Assembly: GCF_932526225.1 (NCBI RefSeq)
Contig: NC_064048.1
Location: 12,157,665 to 12,221,664, forward strand
From: Nematostella vectensis
Lineage: Eukaryota; Cnidaria; Anthozoa; Actiniaria; Edwardsiidae
Length of the DNA stretch: 64,000 bases
Direction of reading: 5' to 3'
Part shown: piece after piece, positions 12,399 to 26,139 of the stretch
Position numbering within the stretch: position 1 is the first letter of the stretch
Layout of the letters: every line of letters starts with the position of its first letter
The notes under the pieces: model-generated
What the model saw: only the letters and a program-made list of their open reading frames with translations
What the model was told of the DNA's origin: nothing
Database searches by the model: none
Program-made: the position numbers and the translations under genes

Positions 12399-15300
12399 GT
12401 TCAAGATAACGTTTTTTAGTATTTTTTTATAATACTCATCAAAAATGTGGTGTGACATAGGTTCGTCTACCTGATCCAGGATACTAAAGATACAGGCTTG
12501 ATATGCATTATATACAGCTAGCAAAATGAGCTTGCTAGCTTTACTGATTATTTGTATTCGATATTTTCCTAGTAAGAGAACAAAAATAAAAAGCAAAGAG
12601 TCGAGGAAGTAAACAAGTTATGTGATCTTTAATGTTTTATTAGGAGGAGTACATTTTGTACAAAGAAGCATACATAGAATATGCTTAAAAGTGCAGTGTG
12701 ATGAAGAGCTTTGCAATAGCTCTCCGGCCAGGACACAATGAATTTCAGTCAAATTCTAATGTTGACCTAAGAGCCTTTGGTCCATGTGGAAGACTTAAAT
12801 TCAAAGGAAATGCCCACAAACTGTCAATAAACATTCAGTAAAATATCGAATATTATTTTAACAAAGCATTGACAACTATTAAAGTTCAACTGTGTGTAGA
12901 CAATTGAAAGCCTACAAGAAACACTGACTCCAGACATGCGCAGTGCCATGACGCTGCCCCTTTAATGAGTGGAGAGGGGAGGGATACAAGTTTATTAAAA
13001 GTCTATTTGTGAGACCAACAAACTGGTTGAAAGAACAAGCGTGTTAATAGTAAAACAATTATTTGATTACAAAACTACTGTAGATTCCTTTGCACCAAGA
13101 TAATAACACACATTATTTTGTTTGTTATTTAGGAGGAACGATACGAGCTCTACGAGACAAATGAGAAGTATTTATTACTCATCTAAATTATACACGTAAA
13201 TAATAATATTCAAAAGAACTACTGTAACTAAGTAAGTAACACTCACATGTTTTTAAAATTTTAAATAAGTATACAGTTTCATTCAGATACATCTTGTGGT
13301 CACTGTGCCATCTACAGGGCCATACCCAAAGCACCTGTGCACCCCATCCAACTAAGGGCATCGGCTGCACAGATGTTCCTGATAAATGGGGCAGGAAAAT
13401 TTTCCGCGACACCGTGCTTTCATGGTCCCCCATGATTCCTTGTTGGGTGAAGCCCCTCTAGATGTTGACATGTCAACTTCGCAGTCACATGAAAGAAATG
13501 TCTAATAGTGTTTTGCAGTCAAGTTGGTTTACGATAATTGGTTACAATAGTTGGTTACAATAATTTTGAAAAATTGTTATCATAGCTATGGTCAAATACT
13601 GTACATAGAACTGCAAATAAAAAGACTAAAAAAATAATAATAAAAATAAAGCAAAACTAAAAGTAAAGCAAAAAACGACAGAGACATTCTGTACACAATA
13701 AAAGACAATGCGCCCGCGTGCGTTACGATGCCACGCCGACATAGCGAGCCCCCAAGGGACCCAAAACGGCCACATAGACCTGTATTTTTTTTCATCCTAT
13801 ATCTCAGCGAGCTGTGCGTGGCGTAACCGTATTACAGGCCTGGGATCCTGGTTATTGTCCTCCCCATTAATGCGCGGGTTGGAATACCTTGCAAGAGTGT
13901 TGTACAGCATATTCGCCGGAAATATCGGTGCTTGGGGCCTTCGGGTTCTTTACAGCCTTCCGTAAAAGCCTTGTGCTGCCATACCGATTGGGTAATCCGT
14001 ATGTATGGTTTCCGTTTTGTTCTTTAGGCCGGGTTCGATCCCAGGCCAATGGCCTTTTTTATTCTCTATGGTTTTTTTTTTTTTTTTTTTTTACACAGTT
14101 CAAGATAACGTTTTTTAGTATTTTTTTTATAATACTCATCAAAAAAGTGGTGTGACATAGGTTCGTCTACCTGATCCAGGATACTAAAGATACAGGCTTG
14201 ATAACATTATATACAGCTAGCAAAATGAGCTTGCTAGCTTTACTGATTATTTGTATTCGATATTTTCCTAGTAAGAGAACAAAAATAAAAAGCAAAGAGT
14301 CGAGGAAGTAAACAAGTTATGTGATCTTTAATGTTTTATTAGGAGGAGTACATTTTGTACAAAGAAGCATACATAGAATATGCTTAAAAGTGCAGTGTGA
14401 TGAAGAGCTTTGCAATAGCTCTCCGGCCAGGACACAATGAATTTCAGTCAAATTCTAATGTTGACCTAAGAGCCTTTGGTCCATGTGGAAGACTTAAATT
14501 CAAAGGAAATGCCCACAAACTGTCAATAAACATTCAGTAAAATATCGAATATTATTTTAACAAAGCATTGACAACTATTAAAGTTCAACTGTGTGTAGAC
14601 AATTGAAAGCCTACAAGAAACACTGACTCCAGACATGCGCAGTGCCATGACGCTGCCCCTTTAATGAGTGGAGAGGGGAGGGATACAAGTTTATTAAAAG
14701 TCTATTTGTGAGACCAACAAACTGGTTGAAAGAACAAGCGTGTTAATAGTAAAACAATTATTTGATTACAAAACTACTGTAGATTCCTTTGCACCAAGAT
14801 AATAACACACATTATTTTGTTTGTTATTTAGGAGGAACGATACGAGCTCTACGAGACAAATGAGAAGTATTTATTACTCATCTAAATTATACACGTAAAT
14901 AATAATATTCAAAAGAACTACTGTAACTAAGTAAGTAACACTCACATGTTTTTAAAATTTTAAATAAGTATACAGTTTCATTCAGATACATCTTGTGGTC
15001 ACTGTGCCATCTACAGGGCCATACCCAAAGCACCTGTGCACCCCATCCAACTAAGGGCATCGGCTGCACAGATGTTCCTGATAAATGGGGCAGGAAAATT
15101 TTCCGCGACACCGTGCTTTCATGGTCCCCCATGATTCCTTGTTGGGTGAAGCCCCTCTAGATGTTGACATGTCAACTTCGCAGTCACATGAAAGAAATGT
15201 CTAATAGTGTTTTGCAGTCAAGTTGGTTTACGATAATTGGTTACAATAGTTGGTTACAATAATTTTGAAAAATTGTTATCATAGCTATGGTCAAATACTG

Positions 15301-15770
15301 TACATAGAACTGCAAATAAAAAGACTAAAAAAAATAATAATAAAAATAAAGCAAAACTAAAAGTAAAGCAAAAAACGACAGAGACATTCTGTACACAATA
15401 AAAGACAATGCGCCCGCGTGCGTTACGATGCCACGCCGACATAGCGAGCCCCCAAGGGACCCAAAACGGCCACATAGACCTGTATTTTTTTTCATCCTAT
15501 ATCTCAGCGAGCTGTGCGTGGCGTAACCGTATTACAGGCCTGGGATCCTGGTTATTGTCCTCCCCATTAATGCGCGGGTTGGAATACCTTGCAAGAGTGT
15601 TGTACAGCATATTCGCCGGAAATATCGGTGCTTGGGGCCTTCGGGTTCTTTACAGCCTTCCGTAAAAGCCTTGTGCTGCCATACCGATTGGGTAATCCGT
15701 ATGTATGGTTTCCGTTTTGTTCTTTAGGCCGGGTTCGATCCCAGGCCAATGGCCTTTTTTTTTCTCTATG

Positions 15771-15804
<34 letters not shown>

Positions 15805-17113
15805 GTTCAAGATAACGTTTTTTAGTATTTTTTTATAATACTCATCAAAAATGTGGTGTGACATAGGTTCGTCTACCTGATCCAGGATACTAAAGATACA
15901 GGCTTGATATGCATTATATACAGCTAGCAAAATGAGCTTGCTAGCTTTACTGATTATTTGTATTCGATATTTTCCTAGTAAGAGAACAAAAATAAAAAGC
16001 AAAGAGTCGAGGAAGTAAACAAGTTATGTGATCTTTAATGTTTTATTAGGAGGAGTACATTTTGTACAAAGAAGCATACATAGAATATGCTTAAAAGTGC
16101 AGTGTGATGAAGAGCTTTGCAATAGCTCTCCGGCCAGGACACAATGAATTTCAGTCAAATTCTAATGTTGACCTAAGAGCCTTTGGTCCATGTGGAAGAC
16201 TTAAATTCAAAGGAAATGCCCACAAACTGTCAATAAACATTCAGTAAAATATCGAATATTATTTTAACAAAGCATTGACAACTATTAAAGTTCAACTGTG
16301 TGTAGACAATTGAAAGCCTACAAGAAACACTGACTCCAGACATGCGCAGTGCCATGACGCTGCCCCTTTAATGAGTGGAGAGGGGAGGGATACAAGTTTA
16401 TTAAAAGTCTATTTGTGAGACCAACAAACTGGTTGAAAGAACAAGCGTGTTAATAGTAAAACAATTATTTGATTACAAAACTACTGTAGATTCCTTTGCA
16501 CCAAGATAATAACACACATTATTTTGTTTGTTATTTAGGAGGAACGATACGAGCTCTACGAGACAAATGAGAAGTATTTATTACTCATCTAAATTATACA
16601 CGTAAATAATAATATTCAAAAGAACTACTGTAACTAAGTAAGTAACACTCACATGTTTTTAAAATTTTAAATAAGTATACAGTTTCATTCAGATACATCT
16701 TGTGGTCACTGTGCCATCTACAGGGCCATACCCAAAGCACCTGTGCACCCCATCCAACTAAGGGCATCGGCTGCACAGATGTTCCTGATAAATGGGGCAG
16801 GAAAATTTTCCGCGACACCGTGCTTTCATGGTCCCCCATGATTCCTTGTTGGGTGAAGCCCCTCTAGATGTTGACATGTCAACTTCGCAGTCACATGAAA
16901 GAAATGTCTAATAGTGTTTTGCAGTCAAGTTGGTTTACGATAATTGGTTACAATAGTTGGTTACAATAATTTTGAAAAATTGTTATCATAGCTATGGTCA
17001 AATACTGTACATAGAACTGCAAATAAAAAGACTAAAAAAATAATAATAAAAATAAAGCAAAACTAAAAGTAAAGCAAAAAACGACAGAGACATTCTGTAC
17101 ACAATAAAAGACA
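10304..17113. repeat. Higher-order block: duplicated pair of macrosatellite units
   Basis: Units at 10304 and 13708 share private variants: TTTTTTATTCTC after the B box, a T8 run before ATAATAC, and a lost TG giving CTTGATAACATTA. Units at 12003 and 15408 share a different one (CAAAAATGTGG). All four share AGGAGGAGTACA. The alternation means a two-unit block of about 3,405 bp was copied in tandem. The variant AACGGCCAC occurs at the start of units 12003 to 18817 but not 10304, so the breakpoint lies just after that site, near 10,370. Confidence 0.85.
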
Positions 17114-19180
17114 ATGCGCCCGCGTGCGTTACGATGCCACGCCGACATAGCGAGCCCCCAAGGGACCCAAAACGGCCACATAGACCTGTATTTTTTTTCA
17201 TCCTATATCTCAGCGAGCTGTGCGTGGCGTAACCGTATTACAGGCCTGGGATCCTGGTTATTGTCCTCCCCATTAATGCGCGGGTTGGAATACCTTGCAA
17301 GAGTGTTGTACAGCATATTCGCCGGAAATATCGGTGCTTGGGGCCTTCGGGTTCTTTACAGTCTTCCGTAAAAGCCTTGTGCTGCCATACCGATTGGGTA
17401 ATCCGTATGTATGGTTTCCGTTTTGTTCTTTAGGCCGGGTTCGATCCCAGGCCAATGGCCTTTTTTTTTCTCTATGTTTTTTTTTTTTTTTTTTTTTTTT
17501 ACACAGTTCAAGATAACGTTTTTTAGTATTTTTTTATAATACTCATCAAAAAAGTGGTGTGACATAGGTTCGTCTACCTGATCCAGGATACTAAAGATAC
17601 AGGCTTGATATGCATTATATACAGCTAGCAAAATGAGCTTGCTAGCTTTACTGATTATTTGTATTCGATATTTTCCTAGTAAGAGAACAAAAATAAAAAG
17701 CAAAGAGTCGAGGAAGTAAACAAGTTATGTGATCTTTAATGTTTTATTAGGAGGGGTACATTTTGTACAAAGAAGCATACATAGAATATGCTTAAAAGTG
17801 CAGTGTGATGAAGAGCTTTGCAATAGCTCTCCGGCCAGGACACAATGAATTTCAGTCAAATTCTAATGTTGACCTAAGAGCCTTTGGTCCATGTGGAAGA
17901 CTTGAATTCAAAGGAAATGCCCACAAACTTTCAATAAACATTCAGTAAAATATCGAATATTATTTTAACAAAGCATTGACAACTATTAAAGTTCAACTGT
18001 GTGTAGACAATTGAAAGCCTACAAGAAACACTGACTCCAGACATGCGCAGTGCCATGACGCTGCCCCTTTAATGAGTGGAGAGGGGAGGGATACAAGTTT
18101 ATTAAAAGTCTATTTGTGAGACCAACAAACTGGTTGAAAGAACAAGCGTGTTAATAGTAAAACAATTATTTGATTACAAAACTACTGTAGATTCCTTTGC
18201 ACCAAGATAATAACACACATTATTTTGTTTGTTATTTAGGAGGAACGATACGAGCTCTACGAGACAAATGAGAAGTATTTATTACTCATCTAAATTATAC
18301 ACGTAAATAATAATATTCAAAAGAACTACTGTAACTAAGTAAGTAACACTCACATGTTTTTAAAATTTTAAATAAGTATACAGTTTCATTCAGATACATC
18401 TTGTGGTCACTGTGCCATCTACAGGGCCATACCCAAAGCACCTGTGCACCCCATCCAACTAAGGGCATCGGCTGCACAGATGTTCCTGATAAATGGGGCA
18501 GGAAAATTTTCCGCGACACCGTGCTTTAATGGTCCCCCATGATTCCTTGTTGGGTGAAGCCCCTCTAGATGTTGACATGTCAACTTCGCAGTCACATGAA
18601 AGAAATGTCTAATAGTGTTTTGCAGTCAAGTTGGTTTACGATAATTGGTTACAATAGTTGGTTACAATAATTTTGAAAAATTGTTATCATAGCTATGGTC
18701 AAATACTGTACATAGAACTGCAAATAAAAAGACTAAAAAAAAATAATAATAAAAATAAAGCAAAACTAAAAGTAAAGCAAAAAACGACAGAGACATTCTG
18801 TACACAATAAAAGACAATGCGCCCGCGTGCGTTACGATGCCACGCCGACATAGCGAGCCCCCAAGGGACCCAAAACGGCCACATAGACCTGTATTTTTTT
18901 TCATCCTATATCTCAGCGAGCTGTGCGTGGCGTAACCGTATTACAGGCCTGGGATCCTGGTTATTGTCCTCCCCATTAATGCGCGGGTTGGAATACCTTG
19001 CAAGAGTGTTGTACAGCATATTCGCCGGAAATATCGGTGCTTGGGGCCTTCGGGTTCTTTACAGCCTTCCGTAAAAGCCTTGTGCTGCCATACCGATTGG
19101 GTAATCCGTATGTATGGTTTCCGTTTTGTTCTTTAGGCCGGGTTCGATCCCAGGCCAATGGCCTTTTTTTTTCTCTATGG

Positions 19181-19212
<32 letters not shown>

Positions 19213-20523
19213 GTTCAAGATAACGTTTTTTAGTATTTTTTTATAATACTCATCAAAAAAGTGGTGTGACATAGGTTCGTCTACCTGATCCAGGATACTA
19301 AAGATACAGGCTTGATATGCATTATATACAGCTAGCAAAATGAGCTTGCTAGCTTTACTGATTATTTGTATTCGATATTTTCCTAGTAAGAGAACAAAAA
19401 TAAAAAGCAAAGAGTCGAGGAAGTAAACAAGTTATGTGATCTTTAATGTTTTATTAGGAGGGGTACATTTTGTACAAAGAAGCATACGTAGAATATGCTT
19501 AAAAGTGCAGTGTGATGAAGAGCTTTGCAATAGCTCTCCGGCAAGGACACAATGAATTTCAGTCAAATTCTAATGTTGTCCTAAGAGCCTTTGGTCCATG
19601 TGGAAGACTTAAATTCAAAGGAAATGCCCACAAACTGTCAATAAACATTCAGTAAAATATCGAATATTATTTTAACAAAGCATTGACAACTATTAAAGTT
19701 CAACTGTGTGTAGACAATTGAAAGCCTACAAGAAACACTGACTCCAGACATGCGCAGTGCCATGACGCTGCCCCTTTAATGAGTGGAGAGAGGAGGGATA
19801 CAAGTTTATTAAAAGTCTATTTGTGAGACCAACAAACTGGTTGAAAGAACAAGCGTGTTAATAGTAAAACAATTATTTGATTACAAAACTACTGTAGATT
19901 CCTTTGCACCAAGATAATAACACACATTATTTTGTTTGTTATTTAGGAGGAACGATACGAGCTCTACGAGACAAATGAGAAGTATTTATTACTCATCTAA
20001 ATTATACACGTAAATAATAATATTCAAAAGAACTACTGTAACTAAGTAAGTAACACTCACATGTTTTTAAAATTTTAAATAAGTATACAGTTTCATTCAG
20101 ATACATCTTGTGGTCACTGTGCCATCTACAGGGCCATACCCAAAGCACCCGTGCACCCCATCCAACTAAGGGCATCGGCTGCACAGATGTTCCTGATAAA
20201 TGGGGCAGGAAAATTTTCCGCGACACCGTGCTTTCATGGTCCCCCATGATTCCTTGTTGGGTGAAGCCCCTCTAGATGTTGACATGTCAACTTCGCAGTC
20301 ACATGAAAGAAATGTCTAATAGTGTTTTGCAGTCAAGTTGGTTTACGATAATTGGTTACAATAGTTGGTTACAATAATTTTGAAAAATTGTTATCATAGC
20401 TATGGTCAAATACTGTACATAGAACTGCAAATAAAAAGACTAAAAAAAAATAATAATAAAAATAAAGCAAAACTAAAAGTAAAGCAAAAAACGACAGAGA
20501 CATTCTGTACACAATAAAAGACA

Positions 20524-22642
20524 ATGCGCCCGCGTGCGTTACGATGCCACGCCGACATAGCGAGCCCCCAAGGGACCCAAAACGCCCACATAGACCTGTA
20601 TTTTTTTTCATCCTATATCTCAGCGAGCTGTGCGTGGCGTAACCGTATTACATACCTGGGATCCTGGTTATTGTCCTCCCCATTAATGCGCGGGTTGGAA
20701 TACCTTGCAAGAGTGTTGTACAGCATATTCGCCGGAAATATCGGTGCTTGGGGCCTTCGGGTTCTTTACAGCCTTCCGTAAAAGCCTTGTGCTGCCATAC
20801 CGATTGGGTAATCCGTATGTATGGTTTCCGTTTTGTTCTTTAGGCCGGGTTCGATCCCAGGCCAATGGCCTTTTTTTTTCTCTATGGTTTTTTTTTTTTT
20901 TTTTTTTTTTTTTTTGTACACAGTTCAAGATAACGTTTTTTAGTATTTTTTTATAATACTCATCAAAAAAGTGGTGTGACATAAGTTCGTCTACCTGATC
21001 CAGGATACTAAAGATACAGGCTTGATATGCATTATATACAGCTAGCAAAATGAGCTTGCTAGCTTTACTGATTATTTGTATTCGATATTTTCCTAGTAAG
21101 AGAACAAAAATAAAAAGCAAAGAGTCGAGGAAGTAAACAAGTTATGTGATCTTTAATGTTTTATTAGGAGGGGTACATTTTGTACAAAGAAGCATACATA
21201 GAATATGCTTAAAAGTGCAGTGTGATGAAGAGCTTTGCAATAGCTCTCCGGCAAGGACACAATGAATTTCAGTCAAATTCTAATGTTGACCTAAGAGCCT
21301 TTGGTCCATGTGGAAGACTTAAATTCAAAGGAAATGCCCACAAACTGTCAATAAACATTCAGTAAAATATCGAATATTATTTTAACAAAGCATTGACAAC
21401 TATTAAAGTTCAACTGTGTGTAGACAATTGAAAGCCTACAAGAAACACTGACTCCAGACATGCGCAGTGCCATGACGCTGCCCCTTTAATGAGTGGAGAT
21501 GGGAGGGATACAAGTTTATTAAAAGTCTATTTGTGAGACCAACAAACTGGTTGAAAGAACAAGCGTGTAAGTAATAGTAAAACAATTATTTAAACAATTA
21601 TTTATTAGCGTGTAAGTAATAGTAAAACAATTATTTGATTACAAAACTACTGTAGATTCCTTTGCACCAAGATAATAACACACATTATTTTGTTTGTTAT
21701 TTAGGAGGAACGATACGAGCTCTACGAGACAAATGAGAAGTATTTATTACTCATCTAAATTATACACGTAAATAATAATATTCAAAAGAACTACTGTAAC
21801 TAAGTAAGTAACACTCACATGTTTTTAAAATTTTAAATAAGTATACAGTTTCATTCAGATACATCTTGTGGTCACTGTGCCATCTACAGGGCCATACCCA
21901 AAGCACCTGTGCACCCCATCCAACTAAGGGCATCGGCTGCACAGATGTTCCTGATAAATGGGGCAGGAAAATTTTCCGCGACACCGTGCTTTCATGGTCC
22001 CCCATGATTCCTTGTTGGGTGAAGCCCCTCTAGATGTTGACATGTCAACTTCGCAGTCACATGAAAGAAATGTCTAATAGTGTTTTGCAGTCAAGTTGGT
22101 TTACGATAATTGGTTACAATAGTTGGTTACAATAATTTTGAAAAATTGTTATCATAGCTATGGTCAAATACTGTACATAGAACTGCAAATAAAAAGACTA
22201 AAAAAAATAATAATAAAAATAAAGCAAAACTAAAAGTAAAGCAAAAAACGACAGAGACATTCTGTACACAATAAAAGACAATGCGCCCGCGTGCGTTACG
22301 ATGCCACGCCGACATAGCGAGCCCCCAAGGGACCCAAAACGCCCACATAGACCTGTATTTTTTTTCATCCTATATCTCAGCGAGCTGTGCGTGGCGTAAC
22401 CGTATTACATACCTGGGATCCTGGTTATTGTCCTCCCCATTAATGCGCGGGTTGGAATACCTTGCAAGAGTGTTGTACAGCATATTCGCCGGAAATATCG
22501 GTGCTTGGGGCCTTCGGGTTCTTTACAGCCTTCCGTAAAAGCCTTGTGCTGCCATACCGATTGGGTAATCCGTATGTATGGTTTCCGTTTTGTTCTTTAG
22601 GCCGGGTTCGATCCCAGGCCAATGGCCTTTTTTTTTCTCTAT

Positions 22643-22677
<35 letters not shown>

Positions 22678-24036
22678 GTTCAAGATAACGTTTTTTAGTA
22701 TTTTTTTTATAATACTCATCAAAAAAGTGGTGTGACATAAGTTCGTCTACCTGATCCAGGATACTAAAGATACAGGCTTGATATGCATTATATACAGCTA
22801 GCAAAATGAGCTTGCTAGCTTTACTGATTATTTGTATTCGATATTTTCCTAGCAAGAGAACAAAAATAAAAAGCAAAGAGTCGAGGAAGTAAACAAGTTA
22901 TGTGATCTTTAATGTTTTATTAGGAGGGGTACATTTTGTACAAAGAAGCATACATAGAATATGCTTAAAAGTGCAGTGTGATGAAGAGCTTTGCAATAGC
23001 TCTCCGGCAAGGACACAATGAATTTCAGTCAAATTCTAATGTTGACCTAAGAGCCTTTGGTCCATGTGGAAGACTTAAATTCAAAGGAAATGCCCACAAA
23101 CTGTCAATAAACATTCAGTAAAATATCGAATATTATTTTAACAAAGCATTGACAACTATTAAAGTTCAACTGTGTGTAGACAATTGAAAGCCTACAAGAA
23201 ACACTGACTCCAGACATGCGCAGTGCCATGACGCTGCCCCTTTAATGAGTGGAGATGGGAGGGATACAAGTTTATTAAAAGTCTATTTGTGAGACCAACA
23301 AACTGGTTGAAAGAACAAGCGTGTAAGTAATAGTAAAACAATTATTTAAACAATTATTTATTAGCGTGTAAGTAATAGTAAAACAATTATTTGATTACAA
23401 AACTACTGTAGATTCCTTTGCACCAAGATAATAACACACATTATTTTGTTTGTTATTTAGGAGGAACGATACGAGCTCTACGAGACAAATGAGAAGTATT
23501 TATTACTCATCTAAATTATACACGTAAATAATAATATTCAAAAGAACTACTGTAACTAAGTAAGTAACACTCACATGTTTTTAAAATTTTAAATAAGTAT
23601 ACAGTTTCATTCAGATACATCTTGTGGTCACTGTGCCATCTACAGGGCCATACCCAAAGCACCTGTGCACCCCATCCAACTAAGGGCATCGGCTGCACAG
23701 ATGTTCCTGATAAATGGGGCAGGAAAATTTTCCGCGACACCGTGCTTTCATGGTCCCCCATGATTCCTTGTTGGGTGAAGCCCCTCTAGATGTTGACATG
23801 TCAACTTCGCAGTCACATGAAAGAAATGTCTAATAGTGTTTTGCAGTCAAGTTGGTTTACGATAATTGGTTACAATAGTTGGTTACAATAATTTTGAAAA
23901 ATTGTTATCATAGCTATGGTCAAATACTGTACATAGAACTGCAAATAAAAAGACTAAAAAAAATAATAATAATAATAAAGCAAAACTAAAAGTAAAGCAA
24001 AAAACGACAGAGACATTCTGTACACAATAAAAGACA
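20524..24036. repeat. Two adjacent long macrosatellite units (1,757 and 1,756 bp) with an internal duplication
   Basis: Both units contain a second copy of a 30-bp stretch (AGCGTGTAAG...TTATTT) 45 bp downstream of the first: 21562 and 21607 in one unit, 23318 and 23363 in the other. They also share ATTACATACCTGGG, CATAAGTTCG and GAGATGGGAGG, absent from the other units. They therefore descend from one recent unit duplicated in place. Confidence 0.88.
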
Positions 24037-24398
24037 ATGCGCCCGCGTGCGTTACGATGCCACGCCGACATAGCGAGCCCCCAAGGGACCCAAAACGCCC
24101 ACATAGACCTGTATTTTTTTTCATCCTATATCTCAGCGAGCTGTGCGTGGCGTAACCGTATTACAGGCCTGGGATCCTGGTTATTGTCCTCCCCATTAAT
24201 GCGCGGGTTGGAATACCTTGCAAGAGTGTTGTACAGCATATTCGCCGGAAATATCGGTGCTTGGGGCCTTCGGGTTCTTTACAGCCTTCCGTAAAAGCCT
24301 TGTGCTGCCATACCGATTGGGTAATCCGTATGTATGGTTTCCGTTTTGTTCTTTAGGCCGGGTTCGATCCCAGGCCAATGGCCTTTTTTTTTCTCTAT

Positions 24399-24434
<36 letters not shown>

Positions 24435-26107
24435 GTTCAAGATAACGTTTTTTAGTATTTTTTTATAATACTCATCAAAAAAGTGGTGTGACATAGGTTC
24501 GTCTACCTGATCCAGGATACTAAAGATACAGGCTTGATATGCATTATATACAGCTAGCAAAATGAGCTTGCTAGCTTTACTGATTATTTGTATTCGATAT
24601 TTTCCTAGTAAGAGAACAAAAATAAAAAGCAAAGAGTCGAGGAAGTAAACAAGTTATGTGATCTTTAATGTTTTATTAGGAGGGGTACATTTTGTACAAA
24701 GAAGCATACATAGAATATGCTTAAAAGTGCAGTGTGATGAAGAGCTTTGCAATAGCTCTCCGGCCAGGACACAATGAATTTCAGTCAAATTCTAATGTTG
24801 ACCTAAGAGCCTTTGGTCCATGTGGAAGACTGAAATTCAAAGGAAATGCCCACAAACTGTCAATAAACATTCAGTAAAATATCGAATATTATTTTAACAA
24901 AGCATTGACAACTATTAAAGTTCAACTGTGTGTAGACAATTGAAAGCCTACAAGAAACACTGACTCCAGACATGCGCAGTGCCATGACGCTGCCCCTTTA
25001 ATGAGTGGAGAGGGGAGGGATACAAGTTTATTAAAAGTCTATTTGTGAGACCAACAAACTGGTTGAAAGAACAAGCGTGTTAATAGTAAAACAATTATTT
25101 GATTACAAAACTACTGTAGATTCCTTTGCACCAAGATAATAACACACATTATTTTGTTTGTTATTTAGGAGGAACGATACGAGCTCTACGAGACAAATGA
25201 GAAGTATTTATTACTCATCTAAATTATACACGTAAATAATAATATTCAAAAGAACTACTGTAACTAAGTAAGTAACACTCACATGTTTTTAAAATTTTAA
25301 ATAAGTATACAGTTTCATTCAGATACATCTTGTGGTCACTGTGCCATCTACAGGGCCATACCCAAAGCACCTGTGCACCCCATCCAACTAAGGGCATCGG
25401 CTGCACAGATGTTCCTGATAAATGGGGCAGGAAAATTTTCCGCGACACCGTGCTTTCATGGTCCCCCATGATTCCTTGTTGGGTGAAGCCCCTCTAGATG
25501 TTGACATGTCAACTTCGCAGTCACATGAAAGAAATGTCTAATAGTGTTTTGCAGTCAAGTTGGTTTACGATAATTGGTTACGATAATTGGTTACAATAAT
25601 TTTGAAAAATTGTTATCATAGCTATGGTCAAATACTGTACATAGAACTGCAAATAAAAAGACTAAAAAAAATAATAATAAAAATAAAGCAAAACTAAAAG
25701 TAAAGCAAAAAACGACAGAGACATTCTGTACACAATAAAAGACAATGCGCCCGCGTGCGTTACGATGCCACGCCGACATAGCGAGCCCCCAAGGGACCCA
25801 AAACGCCCACATAGACCTGTATTTTTTTTCATCCTATATCTCAGCGAGCTGTGCGTGGCGTAACCGTATTACATGCCTGGGATCCTGGTTATTGTCCTCC
25901 CCATTAATGCGCGGGTTGGAATACCTTGCAAGAGTGTTGTACAGCATATTCGCCGGAAATATCGGTGCTTGGGGCCTTCGGGTTCTTTACAGCCTTCCGT
26001 AAAAGCCTTGTGCTGCCATACCGATTGGGTAATCCGTATGTATGGTTTCCGTTTTGTTCTTTAGGCCGGGTTCGATCCCAGGCCAATGGCCTTTTTTTTT
26101 CTCTATG

Positions 26108-26139
<32 letters not shown>

